64,000 nt of DNA, taken from P52-10 sp041397365. GTDB lineage: Bacteria > Pseudomonadota > Alphaproteobacteria > Rhizobiales > Xanthobacteraceae. The notes under the pieces were generated by a model. The model had not been told where the DNA came from. It did no database searches and saw nothing but the letters and a program-made list of their open reading frames with translations. The stretch spans positions 124,001 to 188,000 of the forward strand of contig JAWKWT010000004.1 in assembly GCA_041397365.1 (NCBI GenBank), in the 5' to 3' direction. How positions within the stretch are numbered: position 1 is the first letter of the stretch; every line of letters starts with the position of its first letter. Below are positions 8,365 through 17,152 of this stretch, one piece after another. Position numbers and translations under genes: made by a program.

Positions 8365-8576
8365 CTCCTTGATTGATGGGAGTGCCTTAAACCATGCCGT
8401 GCGGTTGTTGTCTCCCTTTGCGGAACCGGAGACGCGCGGAACTGGGGGTTGCTCGCGGGTGTGAGGTGATCTTCCGCACAGAGCTTAACCGATTGGTAGC
8501 TCTATCCTCACATCATCCGAAACCGAACGATTTGCCTAAAGTTGGAGGGGATCGACTTGACCGAAAGGTTTGCGCG

Positions 8577-8732
8577 ATGAGCGAAGTTCAGATTTTGCGA
8601 GAAAAGGCCGCGCAGGCCGAACGTCTGGCCTGGACGGTGACCGATCAGGAAACCACCGAACGGCTGTTGGAACTCGCCAGACAGTACAAGCAGCAGGCCG
8701 AAGCCTTGCTCCGGCGGCGGAAATATCACTGA
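8577..8732 (+). CDS. small helical hypothetical protein
   Basis: 51 residues from ATG 8577 with GAAAGG upstream. The sequence MSEVQILREKAAQAERLAWT continues as an unbroken charged, alanine- and leucine-rich helix (TERLLELARQYKQQAEALL) with coiled-coil character. Short proteins of this look are frequent in Bradyrhizobium relatives and have no assigned role. The upstream region from 8365 shows no gene. Confidence 0.6.
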   Translation: MSEVQILREKAAQAERLAWTVTDQETTERLLELARQYKQQAEALLRRRKYH

Positions 8733-8867
8733 TCGCGCCCGCCCTGCCTGCGGCGGCGAAAAAATCTCCGGGGCATCTGCTGGAGACGCCGGCACCACAA
8801 ACGCAACGGATTGAAATCGTCCGACGGGAAGTCCAGGCTGATTTTCCAGCTCCGCGAGACTTGCCCC

Positions 8868-9074
8868 ATGGCCACTGAACCGAAACGAACCGACGACTCC
8901 GACAACGTGGTCTCCCTGCGCGACGCGCGGGCGCGCCAGGCCGAAGCCAAAGCACAGGCCGAAGCCAGAAAGACCGTTTCAGGCGGCGCCGCGCGGGAAA
9001 AGAAGGTCCCCGCGCTGCTGATCTTCCTTGCGATGCTGGCGATCCTCGTCGCCTATAAATTTCTGGGCAGTTGA
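8868..9074 (+). CDS. small C-terminally anchored membrane protein
   Basis: 68 residues. A long charged N-terminal part (SLRDARARQAEAKAQAEARK, probably helical) is followed by one C-terminal membrane helix (VPALLIFLAMLAILVAYKFL), so the protein is tail-anchored with most of its mass in the cytoplasm. No domain is recognised. The next gene is convergent, and the two stops are only four bases apart. Confidence 0.6.
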   Translation: MATEPKRTDDSDNVVSLRDARARQAEAKAQAEARKTVSGGAAREKKVPALLIFLAMLAILVAYKFLGS

Positions 9075-9078
9075 ACTT

Positions 9079-9297
9079 TCAGGCCGCAGGGTCACGGCCC
9101 TCCGCGACCGCAGCCGACAGAAGCTCCGACGGTTCGGTGATCCCGTCCGACGCCGTCCGGACGATGCGCTCGGCCATCTTCGCCTTCATCGCCGGCGTGC
9201 GATGCTGGGAATCGAGCCGCTCGACGGCCTCGTCAAGAATTTGACGCATCAATGAAACGAGTTCGGACCCGAATTCGGTCGGCGGAATTTTCGTCAT
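9079..9297 (-). CDS. small hypothetical cytoplasmic protein
   Basis: 72 residues from ATG 9297, with GGGAG about eight bases upstream. The sequence is helical and charged: MTKIPPTEFGSELVSLMRQI, then LDEAVERLDSQHRTPAMKAK and an IVRTASDGITEPSELLSAAV stretch. No known domain or motif. It is convergent with the tail-anchored protein gene. Confidence 0.5.
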   Translation of the reverse strand: MTKIPPTEFGSELVSLMRQILDEAVERLDSQHRTPAMKAKMAERIVRTASDGITEPSELLSAAVAEGRDPAA

Positions 9298-9424
9298 GCT
9301 CGTGCTCCCTGTCGAGGGGAGCGATATCGGCATAACATGACCGGAGTGAGTCAGCGCCTCTCACGGTTCTGCGAGCGTCGCGCACGACTGCGCGAGTTTA
9401 GAAGACATTCAAGCTGCGGCCATT

Positions 9425-9553
9425 CTAAAGCGTCACGAGATAGTACCCGCCGACGACCAGCACCACCGCGATACCGACCAGCGCGGCGAGAACGCCGGCG
9501 ATGATGGTCGGCAGATTGCTCGCCTCGAGCCAGTTGCGTAACGCACGCGCCAT
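9425..9553 (-). CDS. 42-residue membrane protein
   Basis: A basic N-terminus (MARALRNWLEASNLPTII) precedes one long hydrophobic helix (AGVLAALVGIAVVLVVGGYY) and the tail LVTL. GGGGAA lies about seven bases upstream of ATG 9553. Such one-helix proteins are easily missed because of their length. The dispersed repeat lies just upstream at 9576-9627. Function unknown. Confidence 0.55.
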   Translation of the reverse strand: MARALRNWLEASNLPTIIAGVLAALVGIAVVLVVGGYYLVTL

Positions 9554-9575
9554 TGCCGTTCCCCGAATTCGCCTG

Positions 9576-9627
9576 GAGCATGATCCCGAAAAGTGGGAAC
9601 CGGTTTTCGGAAAAGATCATGCTCAAA
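9576..9627 (+). repeat. dispersed palindromic repeat, copy 2
   Basis: Short form: GAGCATGATCCCGAAAAGTG, then GGAACCGGTTTTCGG and AAAAGATCATGCTC. It lies between cimA and the small membrane protein. Confidence 0.85.
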
Positions 9628-9641
9628 CATCTAGCTCAAGT

Positions 9642-11315
9642 CTAGCAGATGGCGGTGCGGCCCGAACGCCATCTCCCGTTAGACTTTCGCCTCATCGCCC
9701 GTTCCGGATCGCGCCTCAAGCCGGCGCGCCGGATTTCACCAGCTTGAACACCACCGAGATCCATCAGCGCCTGAAACGACGCATCGATGATGTTCGCAGA
9801 CACGCCGATCGTGGTCCAGCGCTCGCCCTTCTCGTCCTCGCTCTCGATCAGCACGCGCGTCACGGCCTCGGTGCCGCCATTGAGGATACGCACGCGGTAG
9901 TCGACCAGCTTCAACCCGTCGATGTACTTCTGGTACTTGCCGAGATCCTTGCGCAACGCGACGTCGAGCGCGTTCACCGGGCCGTTGCCCTCCGCCGCCG
10001 AAATCAGCGTCTCGCCGGCGACATTCACCTTCACCACTGCAAGCGCGACCGTCACCCGCTGCGCCAGTGCGTTGAAACGCTGCTCGACGTTCACATCGAA
10101 CTGCTCGACCCGGAAATATTCCGGCACATGGCCGAGCGTCCGGCGCGCCAGCAACTCGAACGACGCATCGGCGGATTCATAGGCATAGCCAATCGCCTCG
10201 CGCTCCTTCACCTCCTCCAAGAGCCGCCCGAGTTTCGGGTCGCTTTTGTCATAGGCGACCTGCATACGGTCCAGTTCGCTCAACAGGTTCGAGCGCCCGG
10301 CCTGATCGGACACCAGCACCTTGCGATGATTGCCCACCGTTTCCGGCGCGACGTGTTCGTAGGTCGTCGGGTCCTTGACGATGGCGGAGGCATGGATGCC
10401 GGCCTTGGTCGCGAACGCGCTTTCGCCGACATAAGGCGCATGCCGATCCGGCGCGCGGTTCAGCATGTCGTCCAGCGCGCGCGAGACCTGCACCAGCGAG
10501 CCGAGCTTCTGCTCCGAGATGCCGATGTCGAACTTTTCCGAAAATTCACCCTTCAGCTTCAGCGTCGGGATGATCGAGCAGAGGTTGGCGTTGCCGCAAC
10601 GCTCGCCGAGACCATTCAACGTGCCCTGAATCTGCCGCACGCCGGCGCGCACCGCGGCCAGCGAATTGGCCACCGCCTGTTCGGTGTCGTTATGCGCGTG
10701 GATGCCGAGATGCGCGCCCGGCACATGCTTGACGACCTCGCCGACGATACGCTCCACCTCATGCGGCAGCGTGCCGCCATTGGTGTCGCACAGCACGACC
10801 CAGCGCGCGCCGGACTCATACGCCGCCTTCGCGCACGACAAGGCATAATCGGGATTGGCCTTGTAGCCGTCGAAGAAATGCTCGCAATCGACCAGCACCT
10901 CGCGGCCCTTGGCCTTCACCATCGATACGCTGTCGCGGATCGAGGCGAGGTTTTCCTCGTTGGTCGTCTCCAGCGCGACCTTCACCTGATATTCGGACGA
11001 TTTGGCGACGAAGCAGATCGCGTCCGATTTCGCCTCCAGCAGCGCGGCGATGCCCGGATCGTTCGAGGCCGAGCGGCCCGGCCGCCGCGTCATGCCGAAG
11101 GCGGTGAACGTCGCGTTCTCCAGCTTCGGATCATGAGCGAAGAATTCCGAATCGGTCGGGTTCGCGCCCGGATAGCCGCCTTCGACGTAATCGACGCCGA
11201 GATCGTCGAGCATGCCGGCGATGATCTTCTTGTCATGCACGGTGAAGTCGACGCCATTCGTCTGCGCGCCGTCGCGCAGCGTCGTATCGAACAAATAGAG
11301 ACGTTCGCGGCTCAT
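9642..11315 (-). CDS. cimA: citramalate synthase (CimA)
   Basis: Condenses pyruvate and acetyl-CoA to (R)-citramalate, the entry to isoleucine via 2-ketobutyrate without threonine. The homolog of the LeuA/CimA family shows LFDTTLRDGAQTNGVDF at the N-terminus (metal- and substrate-binding Arg-Asp), IHAHNDTEQAVANS and LNGLGERCGNANLCSII, and a C-terminal LeuA-type regulatory domain (about 390-530). The start is ATG 11315 with GGAAGGAACG upstream, overlapping the GNAT stop as ATGA. The C-terminus looks shifted: after FQALMD an alternative frame reads SVVFKLVKSGAPA and stops at 9716-9718, giving 532 residues, the family length, whereas the frame as read runs on through Arg-rich sequence to 9642. 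A one-base change near 9758 would explain this. Confidence 0.88.
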   Translation of the reverse strand: MSRERLYLFDTTLRDGAQTNGVDFTVHDKKIIAGMLDDLGVDYVEGGYPGANPTDSEFFAHDPKLENATFTAFGMTRRPGRSASNDPGIAALLEAKSDAICFVAKSSEYQVKVALETTNEENLASIRDSVSMVKAKGREVLVDCEHFFDGYKANPDYALSCAKAAYESGARWVVLCDTNGGTLPHEVERIVGEVVKHVPGAHLGIHAHNDTEQAVANSLAAVRAGVRQIQGTLNGLGERCGNANLCSIIPTLKLKGEFSEKFDIGISEQKLGSLVQVSRALDDMLNRAPDRHAPYVGESAFATKAGIHASAIVKDPTTYEHVAPETVGNHRKVLVSDQAGRSNLLSELDRMQVAYDKSDPKLGRLLEEVKEREAIGYAYESADASFELLARRTLGHVPEYFRVEQFDVNVEQRFNALAQRVTVALAVVKVNVAGETLISAAEGNGPVNALDVALRKDLGKYQKYIDGLKLVDYRVRILNGGTEAVTRVLIESEDEKGERWTTIGVSANIIDASFQALMDLGGVQAGEIRRAGLRRDPERAMRRKSNGRWRSGRTAIC

Positions 11316-11818
11316 TGGATCGTTCCTTCCGGCGTCGCGCCGAGAGTCTTCTGCATGGTGGTGTTGCCGAGCCATTCGTCGCCGAGCGGCACGGTGTTGC
11401 GCCGCTGGGCGAAGTAACCGCGGCGGGCGAAAAAAGGCTGCGCGGTGTCGCTGACATCGGCCGTAAGCTTGTCCGCGCCACGCGCGCCGGCGAGCTTCTC
11501 AAGCGCATCGCAGAGCGCGGTGGCGACACCCTGCCGCACGGCGGCCGGATGCACATAGAGCAGGTCGATATGACTGTTGTCCTTCAACGACGCAAAGCCG
11601 ACCGGCGCATCGCGCAGCGTCGCGATCAGCGTCAATTGCTTGCCCAGCCGCTCGGCGAGATCGGTTTCCTCGAACGCCGCGATCCAGGCTTCCTGCTGTG
11701 CCTCGGTGTAATCGTCGCCGGTGAGTTCGCTCACGCTCGCCTCGAAAATCGCCGCGCACACGGGCACGTCGGCAGGAAGAAGCGGCCGCAGGCCGGGTTT
11801 CGGCACGCTCTGTCCCAT
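11312..11818 (-). CDS. GNAT-family N-acetyltransferase
   Basis: 168 residues. The GNAT fold is indicated by the order of elements: an acetyl-CoA-binding stretch DLLYVHPAAVRQGVATALCD (about 88-107; V-x-P-x-x-x-x-x-G-x-x-x-x-L) followed by DVSDTAQPFFARRGYFAQRR, the usual beta5 and C-terminal region. The substrate cannot be predicted. The stop overlaps the cimA start (ATGA) and the gene starts five bases after the upstream small membrane gene, so it is translated as part of one cysS-to-cimA transcript. Confidence 0.8.
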   Translation of the reverse strand: MGQSVPKPGLRPLLPADVPVCAAIFEASVSELTGDDYTEAQQEAWIAAFEETDLAERLGKQLTLIATLRDAPVGFASLKDNSHIDLLYVHPAAVRQGVATALCDALEKLAGARGADKLTADVSDTAQPFFARRGYFAQRRNTVPLGDEWLGNTTMQKTLGATPEGTIQ

Positions 11819-11823
11819 CGCGC

Positions 11824-11937
11824 TCACCACACGCCGACGAGCTTGAGCGCTAGCGCCACGGCGCCCGCGATCAACGCCCATTTGATGAAGACGTAATAGC
11901 GCCAGTGTTTCGGAAACGGCGTCTCGGGCTTGGTCAT
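11824..11937 (-). CDS. 37-residue membrane protein in the cysS-cimA operon
   Basis: The frame MTKPETPFPKHWRYYVFIKW continues into a hydrophobic helix (ALIAGAVALALKLVGVW) and stops. Its ATG overlaps the cysS stop as ATGA, and its own stop is five bases before the GNAT start. The embedding between two coupled genes is good evidence that it is translated. One membrane segment, function unknown. Confidence 0.65.
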   Translation of the reverse strand: MTKPETPFPKHWRYYVFIKWALIAGAVALALKLVGVW

Positions 11938-13331
11938 CGCGCCATCTCCCATGTCGTCACCGGATTGCCGCTCGCATCCTTGCCGTCCTTCAGCACCACG
12001 CCCATCGCCGCGAGTTCGTCGCGGATGCGATCGGATTCCTTGAAATCCTTTCGCACACGTGCGGCCACGCGGTTTGAGACCAGTTCATCGATCGCACCGG
12101 CATCGACGCCGCTCGCCTGCTGCTTGCGCTTGTTCCATTCGGCCGCGCTTTGCGACAATAGCCCGATCACCCGCAGCGACGCCGCGAATGACTTGCGGTC
12201 CTCATCATTGCCCGCCGCCCCGCTGTTGCGCAGGCCGTGCAGCGCCGCGATCATCTGCGGCGTGTTCAGATCGTCGAGCAGCGCCGCCTCCACCGCGGGC
12301 GAGACGCTGCCGCCGGTGGCGTCCGCCGCCGCCCAGTACCAATCGTCCAGCGTTTTGGCGCTTTCCTCCAGTCCTTTCAGCGTCCAGTCGATCGGCGAGC
12401 GGTAATGCGTCTTCAGCATGTTCAGCCGCAATACCTCGCCCGGCCAGTCGGCCAGCAGATCATTGATCGTGACGAAATTGCCGAGGCTCTTCGACATCTT
12501 CGCGCCTTCGACCTGAAGGAAGCCGTTATGCATCCACACCTGCGCCATGCGGTCCGAGTGAAACGCGCAGCAGGACTGCGCGATTTCGTTCTCGTGATGC
12601 GGGAAAACCAGATCGATGCCGCCGCCGTGAATGTCGAACTGCTCGCCGAGATGCTTCCACGCCATCGCCGAGCACTCGATATGCCAGCCCGGACGCCCCT
12701 CGACGGCAATGCCGCCCGGTGACGGCCATGATGGCTCGCCCGGCTTTGACGGCTTCCACAGCACGAAGTCCATATCGTTGCGCTTGTAGGCGGCGACGTC
12801 GACGCGCGCGCCAGCCAGCAATTCGTCGAGCGAGCGGCGCGACAGCCGGCCGTATGCCGGCATCGTGCCGACGGCGAACAGGACGTGATCCTGCTCGACA
12901 TAGGCGTGGCCACCCGCGATCAGCTTCTCGATTATCGTGCGCATTTCCGAGATATGCTCGGTGGCGCGTGGCTCGATGGTCGGCCGCAGGCAGCCCAGCG
13001 CATCCACGTCGGCATGGAATTGCGCGCCGGTCTGCTCCGTCACCTTGCGGATCGCCTCGTTCAGCGGCAGCTCCGGATAATCGCGCGCGGCGCGGTCGTT
13101 GATCTTGTCGTCGACGTCGGTGATGTTGCGGACATAGGTGACGTGCCGTTCGCCGTAGAGATGGCGCAGCAGGCGGAACAGCACGTCGAACACGATCACG
13201 GGGCGCGCATTGCCGATATGCGCGTAGTCATAGACCGTCGGTCCGCACACATACATGCGCACGTTCGTCGGATCGAGCGGCACGAACGGCCGCTTCTCCT
13301 TCGTCATCGTATCGTAGAGACGCAATTCCAT
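11934..13331 (-). CDS. cysS: cysteine--tRNA ligase
   Basis: 465 residues, class I aminoacyl-tRNA synthetase charging tRNA-Cys. Visible: zinc ligand Cys29 in MYVCGPTVYDYAHIGNAR, which also holds the HIGH-type motif (HIGN, residues 38-41); the second zinc site HIECSAM and PHHENEIAQ; and the KMSKS loop in VEGAKMSKSLGNF. The C-terminal part is the normal helical domain. It is the first gene of a coupled minus-strand operon with a small membrane protein, a GNAT and cimA. The length is usual for the family. Confidence 0.97.
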   Translation of the reverse strand: MELRLYDTMTKEKRPFVPLDPTNVRMYVCGPTVYDYAHIGNARPVIVFDVLFRLLRHLYGERHVTYVRNITDVDDKINDRAARDYPELPLNEAIRKVTEQTGAQFHADVDALGCLRPTIEPRATEHISEMRTIIEKLIAGGHAYVEQDHVLFAVGTMPAYGRLSRRSLDELLAGARVDVAAYKRNDMDFVLWKPSKPGEPSWPSPGGIAVEGRPGWHIECSAMAWKHLGEQFDIHGGGIDLVFPHHENEIAQSCCAFHSDRMAQVWMHNGFLQVEGAKMSKSLGNFVTINDLLADWPGEVLRLNMLKTHYRSPIDWTLKGLEESAKTLDDWYWAAADATGGSVSPAVEAALLDDLNTPQMIAALHGLRNSGAAGNDEDRKSFAASLRVIGLLSQSAAEWNKRKQQASGVDAGAIDELVSNRVAARVRKDFKESDRIRDELAAMGVVLKDGKDASGNPVTTWEMAR

Positions 13332-13631
13332 AGTCTTGATGCCCCTAAAGGAGCCTAATGCCCCTATGGCTGGGCGTCGGTTTATCTCATTTGAGAAATG
13401 ACGGCCTCAGCCAGCGAATCGCTAGCTCGTAATCTCGCGGCAAATGCCACAAATCATGAGGAAACCAGTCATGGGCGGCACAATGACGACACCGCCGCAA
13501 TTTCGTCAAGGGAATTCCGGCCGGTGTGGCCGATCTGCCCTATCCGGCCCGGCATGCGCGTGGCAACAGCGGCCTCGTTAACCACCTTTGAGCGACTCGC
13601 ATTGCCCGTCGCCATGATCGGAGCGTGGCCC
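13332..13631. other. divergent intergenic region upstream of cysS
   Basis: 300 bases between divergent genes. I see no T-box, riboswitch or repeat; the plus-strand frame open through here looks non-coding in composition until the signal peptide at 13632. Confidence 0.4.
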
Positions 13632-13952
13632 ATGCGGCGTGCGATGCTTTTCGGTTCTCTTGTCGGTTGTTTCGGCCTCCTCGCCGCCGCGGCGGACGCC
13701 AACACCACGCGCGTCTTCCTGGTGGCGAACCAGCCGGACGGATATGGCGTCGACCAATGCCTCGCCAATGGCGAAGCATGCGGGGCCGCGGTCGCCAGCG
13801 CCTATTGCCGCGCGCGCCAGTTCGAGACGGCCTCGGCGTTCCGCAAGGTCGCGCGCGACGACGTCACCGCCGAAATCCTGCACCCCGCGGGCGCCGGCAA
13901 ATGCTCCGCCGCCGATTGCTCGGATTTCGTGGCGATCACCTGTCAACGCTAA
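13632..13952 (+). CDS. secreted cysteine-containing protein of unknown function
   Basis: 106 residues from ATG 13632 with CGGAGCG upstream; longer in-frame starts would bury the signal peptide. The signal sequence (MRRAMLFGSLVGCFGLLAAA) ends at about ADA. The mature protein has six cysteines in a short chain (DQCLANGEACGAA, AYCRAR, GKCSAADCSDFVAITCQR), spaced as if for disulfides in the periplasm. The motif QFETASAFRKVARDDVTAEI lies between them. Homologues annotated only as hypothetical are common in this bacterial group. It is monocistronic. Confidence 0.65.
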   Translation: MRRAMLFGSLVGCFGLLAAAADANTTRVFLVANQPDGYGVDQCLANGEACGAAVASAYCRARQFETASAFRKVARDDVTAEILHPAGAGKCSAADCSDFVAITCQR

Positions 13953-14108
13953 CCCGTTGCCTATTTGTACCACCCGCTGCCGCATTTGGTCGCGACTGAC
14001 CGGGACGTGATCGCACCGCCACACTCACGCCTTGGAAACAGGGTGACCCTGAGGCACGAAGCAGTTATGTCGAAGATCGGCCGCTGACCGGCCCCGCTTG
14101 CAGGAACG

Positions 14109-15227
14109 ATGCGCGCCTATTCATCCCCGAAACTGACCATCCTGATCGCCTGCGCCGCGAGCGCCGCCATGATCGTGGCCGCCGCCGCGCAAGGCTATCC
14201 GCAAGGGTATCCCCCGCCGGGCGGAAATCCGGTCTGCCAGCGGCTGGAGGCCCAGCTCGCGGCCGTGGACCGGGGCGGCGGCGATCCGGCGCGGGCCGAA
14301 CAGATCCGCCGCTATGAGGACGCAGCCGCGCGCCAGACCGCGGAACTCGACCGCGTGACCGATCAGGCGCGGCGAATGGGCTGCGACAGTTCCGGATTCT
14401 TCTCGCTGTTCAGCAACCAGTCGGCGCAATGCGGCCCGGTGAACAGCCGGATTCAGCAGATGCGCGGCAATCTCGACCAGATCACCGTCAATCTGGAGCG
14501 GCTGCGCGGCAGCGGCGGCGCGCCCAGCTTCGAGCGCGACCAGCAGCGCCGGTCGGTTCTGGCCGCGCTCGCGCAGAACAATTGCGGCCCGCAATATGCG
14601 CGCGAGAATCAGGGCGGCGGCAACTTCTTCGACAGCATCTTCGGCGGCAACAATAACAACAATGTGCCGCCGCCGCAGGCGGAGTATGGCGCGCCTGCCT
14701 TCACCTACAAGACGATGTGCGTGCGGAGCTGCGACGGCTATTATTTCCCGGTCTCGTTCGCGACCACGCCGGCGCGCTTCGCCGAAGACGAGCAGAGCTG
14801 CAAGAACCTCTGCCCGGCGGCGGAAGCGACGCTCTTCACCTTCCGCAGCAACGAGGACATCAGCCGTGCCGTCTCGATCAACGGCCAACCCTATTCGTCC
14901 CTGCCCAACGCCTTCAAATATCGCCAGTCGTTCAACCCCTCCTGCTCGTGCAAGGCTCAGGGGCAGACATGGGCGGAGGCGCTGAAAAGCATCGACAACC
15001 GCGCGGCCGCCGCGCAAGGCGATATCATCGTCACGGATGAGCGCGCCAAGCAGATGTCGCAGCCCCGCGACGCAAAGGGACGTCCGGTCCGCGGGGCGGC
15101 GCAGCCGAAGGCGGGAACGGCAGCATCGGGCGCGACGCCGGAGGCCACGGCTCCTGCGAATCCGGCGTCCTCGGCGGAGGATCGGCCGATCCGAAGCGTC
15201 GGGCCGACATTCATTCCGGCGAAATAA
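14109..15227 (+). CDS. DUF2865-containing secreted protein
   Basis: 372 residues with a signal peptide (MRAYSSPKLTILIACAASAA). The first third is a helical, Arg/Glu-rich region (about 40-160, probable coiled coil). Next come a short GGG and five-asparagine spacer at about residues 180-186, and then the DUF2865 core (about 200-300) with MCVRSCDGYYFPVSFATTP, CKNLCPAAEATLFTFRS and SFNPSCSCKAQGQ. The conserved cysteines suggest a disulfide-bonded envelope domain. The last 70 residues are Ala/Pro/Thr-rich and probably disordered. DUF2865 has no proven function. CAGGAACG lies ahead of the start. Confidence 0.85.
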   Translation: MRAYSSPKLTILIACAASAAMIVAAAAQGYPQGYPPPGGNPVCQRLEAQLAAVDRGGGDPARAEQIRRYEDAAARQTAELDRVTDQARRMGCDSSGFFSLFSNQSAQCGPVNSRIQQMRGNLDQITVNLERLRGSGGAPSFERDQQRRSVLAALAQNNCGPQYARENQGGGNFFDSIFGGNNNNNVPPPQAEYGAPAFTYKTMCVRSCDGYYFPVSFATTPARFAEDEQSCKNLCPAAEATLFTFRSNEDISRAVSINGQPYSSLPNAFKYRQSFNPSCSCKAQGQTWAEALKSIDNRAAAAQGDIIVTDERAKQMSQPRDAKGRPVRGAAQPKAGTAASGATPEATAPANPASSAEDRPIRSVGPTFIPAK

Positions 15228-15254
15228 GCCGCGCGTCGCAAGGCAGCGCGGCGT

Positions 15255-15608
15255 TCAGACGAAGCCGAGCCGCTCGGCAATCGCGAACAGCCAGAGCAGT
15301 CCGGCCATCACCAGCGCCACGCCGACCGCGGCGGAGCCCATGTCCTTCACCCGGCGGATTTGCTCGTCGCGCTCCAGCGTCACGCGATCGCAGAGCTTTT
15401 CGATCGCGGTGTTGAGCAGTTCGACCGCCAGCAGCAGCAATAGAACAAGGATCAGTTCGACAGCTCGCGCGGCCGTTGCTGCAATCAGGAAGGCCGCGGG
15501 AACGGCGAGAACGAGAATGACGATTTCCTCGCGGATCGCCCGCTCGGAACGGGCGGCGGAAACCAGCCCGTTCCAGCTATTGATCGTCGCGAGGTAGATC
15601 CGCTGCAA
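15255..15608 (-). CDS. dgkA: diacylglycerol kinase (DgkA)
   Basis: 117 residues, small integral-membrane kinase that phosphorylates diacylglycerol to phosphatidate and recycles lipid released during envelope glycan synthesis. After an amphipathic N-terminal helix (SWNGLVSAARSERAIREEI) it has three membrane segments. The signature VELLNTAIEKLCDR (about 61-74) carries the conserved Glu and Asn of the active site. It starts one base downstream of the DAHP synthase stop on the same strand, so the two are co-transcribed. Length is normal. Confidence 0.93.
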   Translation of the reverse strand: MQRIYLATINSWNGLVSAARSERAIREEIVILVLAVPAAFLIAATAARAVELILVLLLLLAVELLNTAIEKLCDRVTLERDEQIRRVKDMGSAAVGVALVMAGLLWLFAIAERLGFV

Positions 15609-15609
15609 A

Positions 15610-16997
15610 TTACAGCCCTGACACCGCCGGCAGGGGTTTTGCGCGAGTCGCCCGCCCTTGCTTCAGCAGCTCGGCGATCAGGAAGGCCAGATCGATCGAC
15701 TGCTCCGCATTCAGGCGTGGATCGCAAACGGTGTGATAGCGGTCGTTCAGGTCCTGATCGGTGATCGCGCGGGCGCCGCCGGTGCATTCGGTCACGTCCT
15801 GCCCGGTCATTTCCAGATGCACGCCGCCGGCATGCGTGCCCTCCGCCGCATGGACCGCGAAGAAGGATTTGACCTCCGAGGTGATCTTGTCGAACGGCCG
15901 GGTCTTGTAGCCCGAGGTCGAGGTGATCGTGTTGCCGTGCATCGGATCGCACGACCAGACGACGACGCGGCCCTCGCGCTGCACCGCGCGGATCAAAGGC
16001 GGCAGGCACTCGCCCACCTTGTCCGCGCCGAAACGGTTGATGAGGGTCAGCCGTCCGGGCTCGTTGTCGGGATTGAGCACGTCGATCAGGCGCAGCAGCT
16101 CGTCGGGCTTGAGCGATGGGCCGCATTTCAGCCCGATCGGGTTCTTGATGCCGCGGAAATACTCGACATGCGCGTTGTCGAGTTGCCGCGTGCGGTCGCC
16201 GATCCAGAGCATGTGGCCGGAGGTGGCGTACCAGTCGCCGGTGGTGGAATCGACGCGCGTCATCGCCTGCTCGTAGCCGAGCAGCAGCGCCTCATGGCTG
16301 GTGTAGAAATCGGTCGAGCGAAGCTCCGGATGGCTTTCCAGATCGAGGCCGCAGGCGCGCATGAAATCGAGCGCCTCGGAAATCCGGCCGGCCAGCTCCT
16401 GATAGCGGCGCGACTGCGGCGAATCCTTGAGGAAGCCCAGCATCCACTGATTCACGCTCGCCAGATTGGCGAAGCCGCCATTGGCGAAGGCGCGCAGCAG
16501 GTTGAGCGTCGCCGCCGACTGGCGATAGGCCATCAATTGCCGGCGCGGATCGGGAACGCGCGCTTCGGCGGTGAAGGCGATGTCGTTGACGATGTCGCCG
16601 CGATAGCTCGGCAGCTCGACGCCGTCCATCTTCTCCACGGGCGAGGAGCGCGGCTTCGCGAACTGGCCGGCAATGCGGCCCACCTTCACCACCGGCAGCG
16701 CGCCGGCATAGGTCAGCACCACCGCCATTTGCAGGAAGGCGCGGAAGAAATCGCGGATATTGTTGGCGCCGTGCTCGGCGAAGCTTTCGGCGCAGTCGCC
16801 GCCCTGCAACAGGAACGCATCGCCCGCGGCCACCTTCGCCAGCGCCTTTTTCAGGTTCCGTGCCTCGCCCGCGAACACCAGCGGCGGAAACGTCGCAAGC
16901 TGCGCCTCGACATCGGCCAAGGCGCCGCCGTCGGGATATTCCGGCATCTGCAACGCCGGCTTGTTCCGCCAGCTTTCGGGGTCCACCGCTCGGACAT
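15610..16997 (-). CDS. class II 3-deoxy-7-phosphoheptulonate (DAHP) synthase
   Basis: First enzyme of the shikimate pathway: phosphoenolpyruvate plus erythrose 4-phosphate to DAHP, with a divalent metal. Plant-like class II features are LLQGGDCAESFAEHG, GRIAGQFAKPRSSP, RSTDFYTSHEALLLGYE and VWSCDPMHGNT. The best start is ATG 16997 (MSERWTP), with AGGAG eight bases upstream. This needs one base restored near 16979 to join the main frame at ESWRNKPALQMPEYPDGG, giving 462 residues, the class II norm. As read, the frame instead runs back into non-coding sequence to about 17091. It is followed at once by dgkA. Confidence 0.93.
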
Positions 16998-17152
16998 GAT
17001 CGTGCTCCTGGAAGGTTCGGCCAGCGCCGACGGGCGGGTTATACACAGCCCGTCCCGGCTTCGCCAGTTGGAAAACAGCCTTGCAAGTCAAGATGTTGCG
17101 GATCGGGCGGCGGCGGCCTAAGCAGTTGGCGGGTCAATCTCGCGGGGATGCC

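Noticed and set aside
9501..11417. A 638-codon plus-strand open frame
   Set aside because: Antisense to cimA and part of the GNAT gene, which carry family motifs; no recognisable domain in the antisense product.
13332..13631. T-box or other amino-acid riboswitch upstream of cysS
   Set aside because: No T-box sequence, no terminator/antiterminator pair and no leader of suitable length; T-boxes are not typical of alphaproteobacteria.
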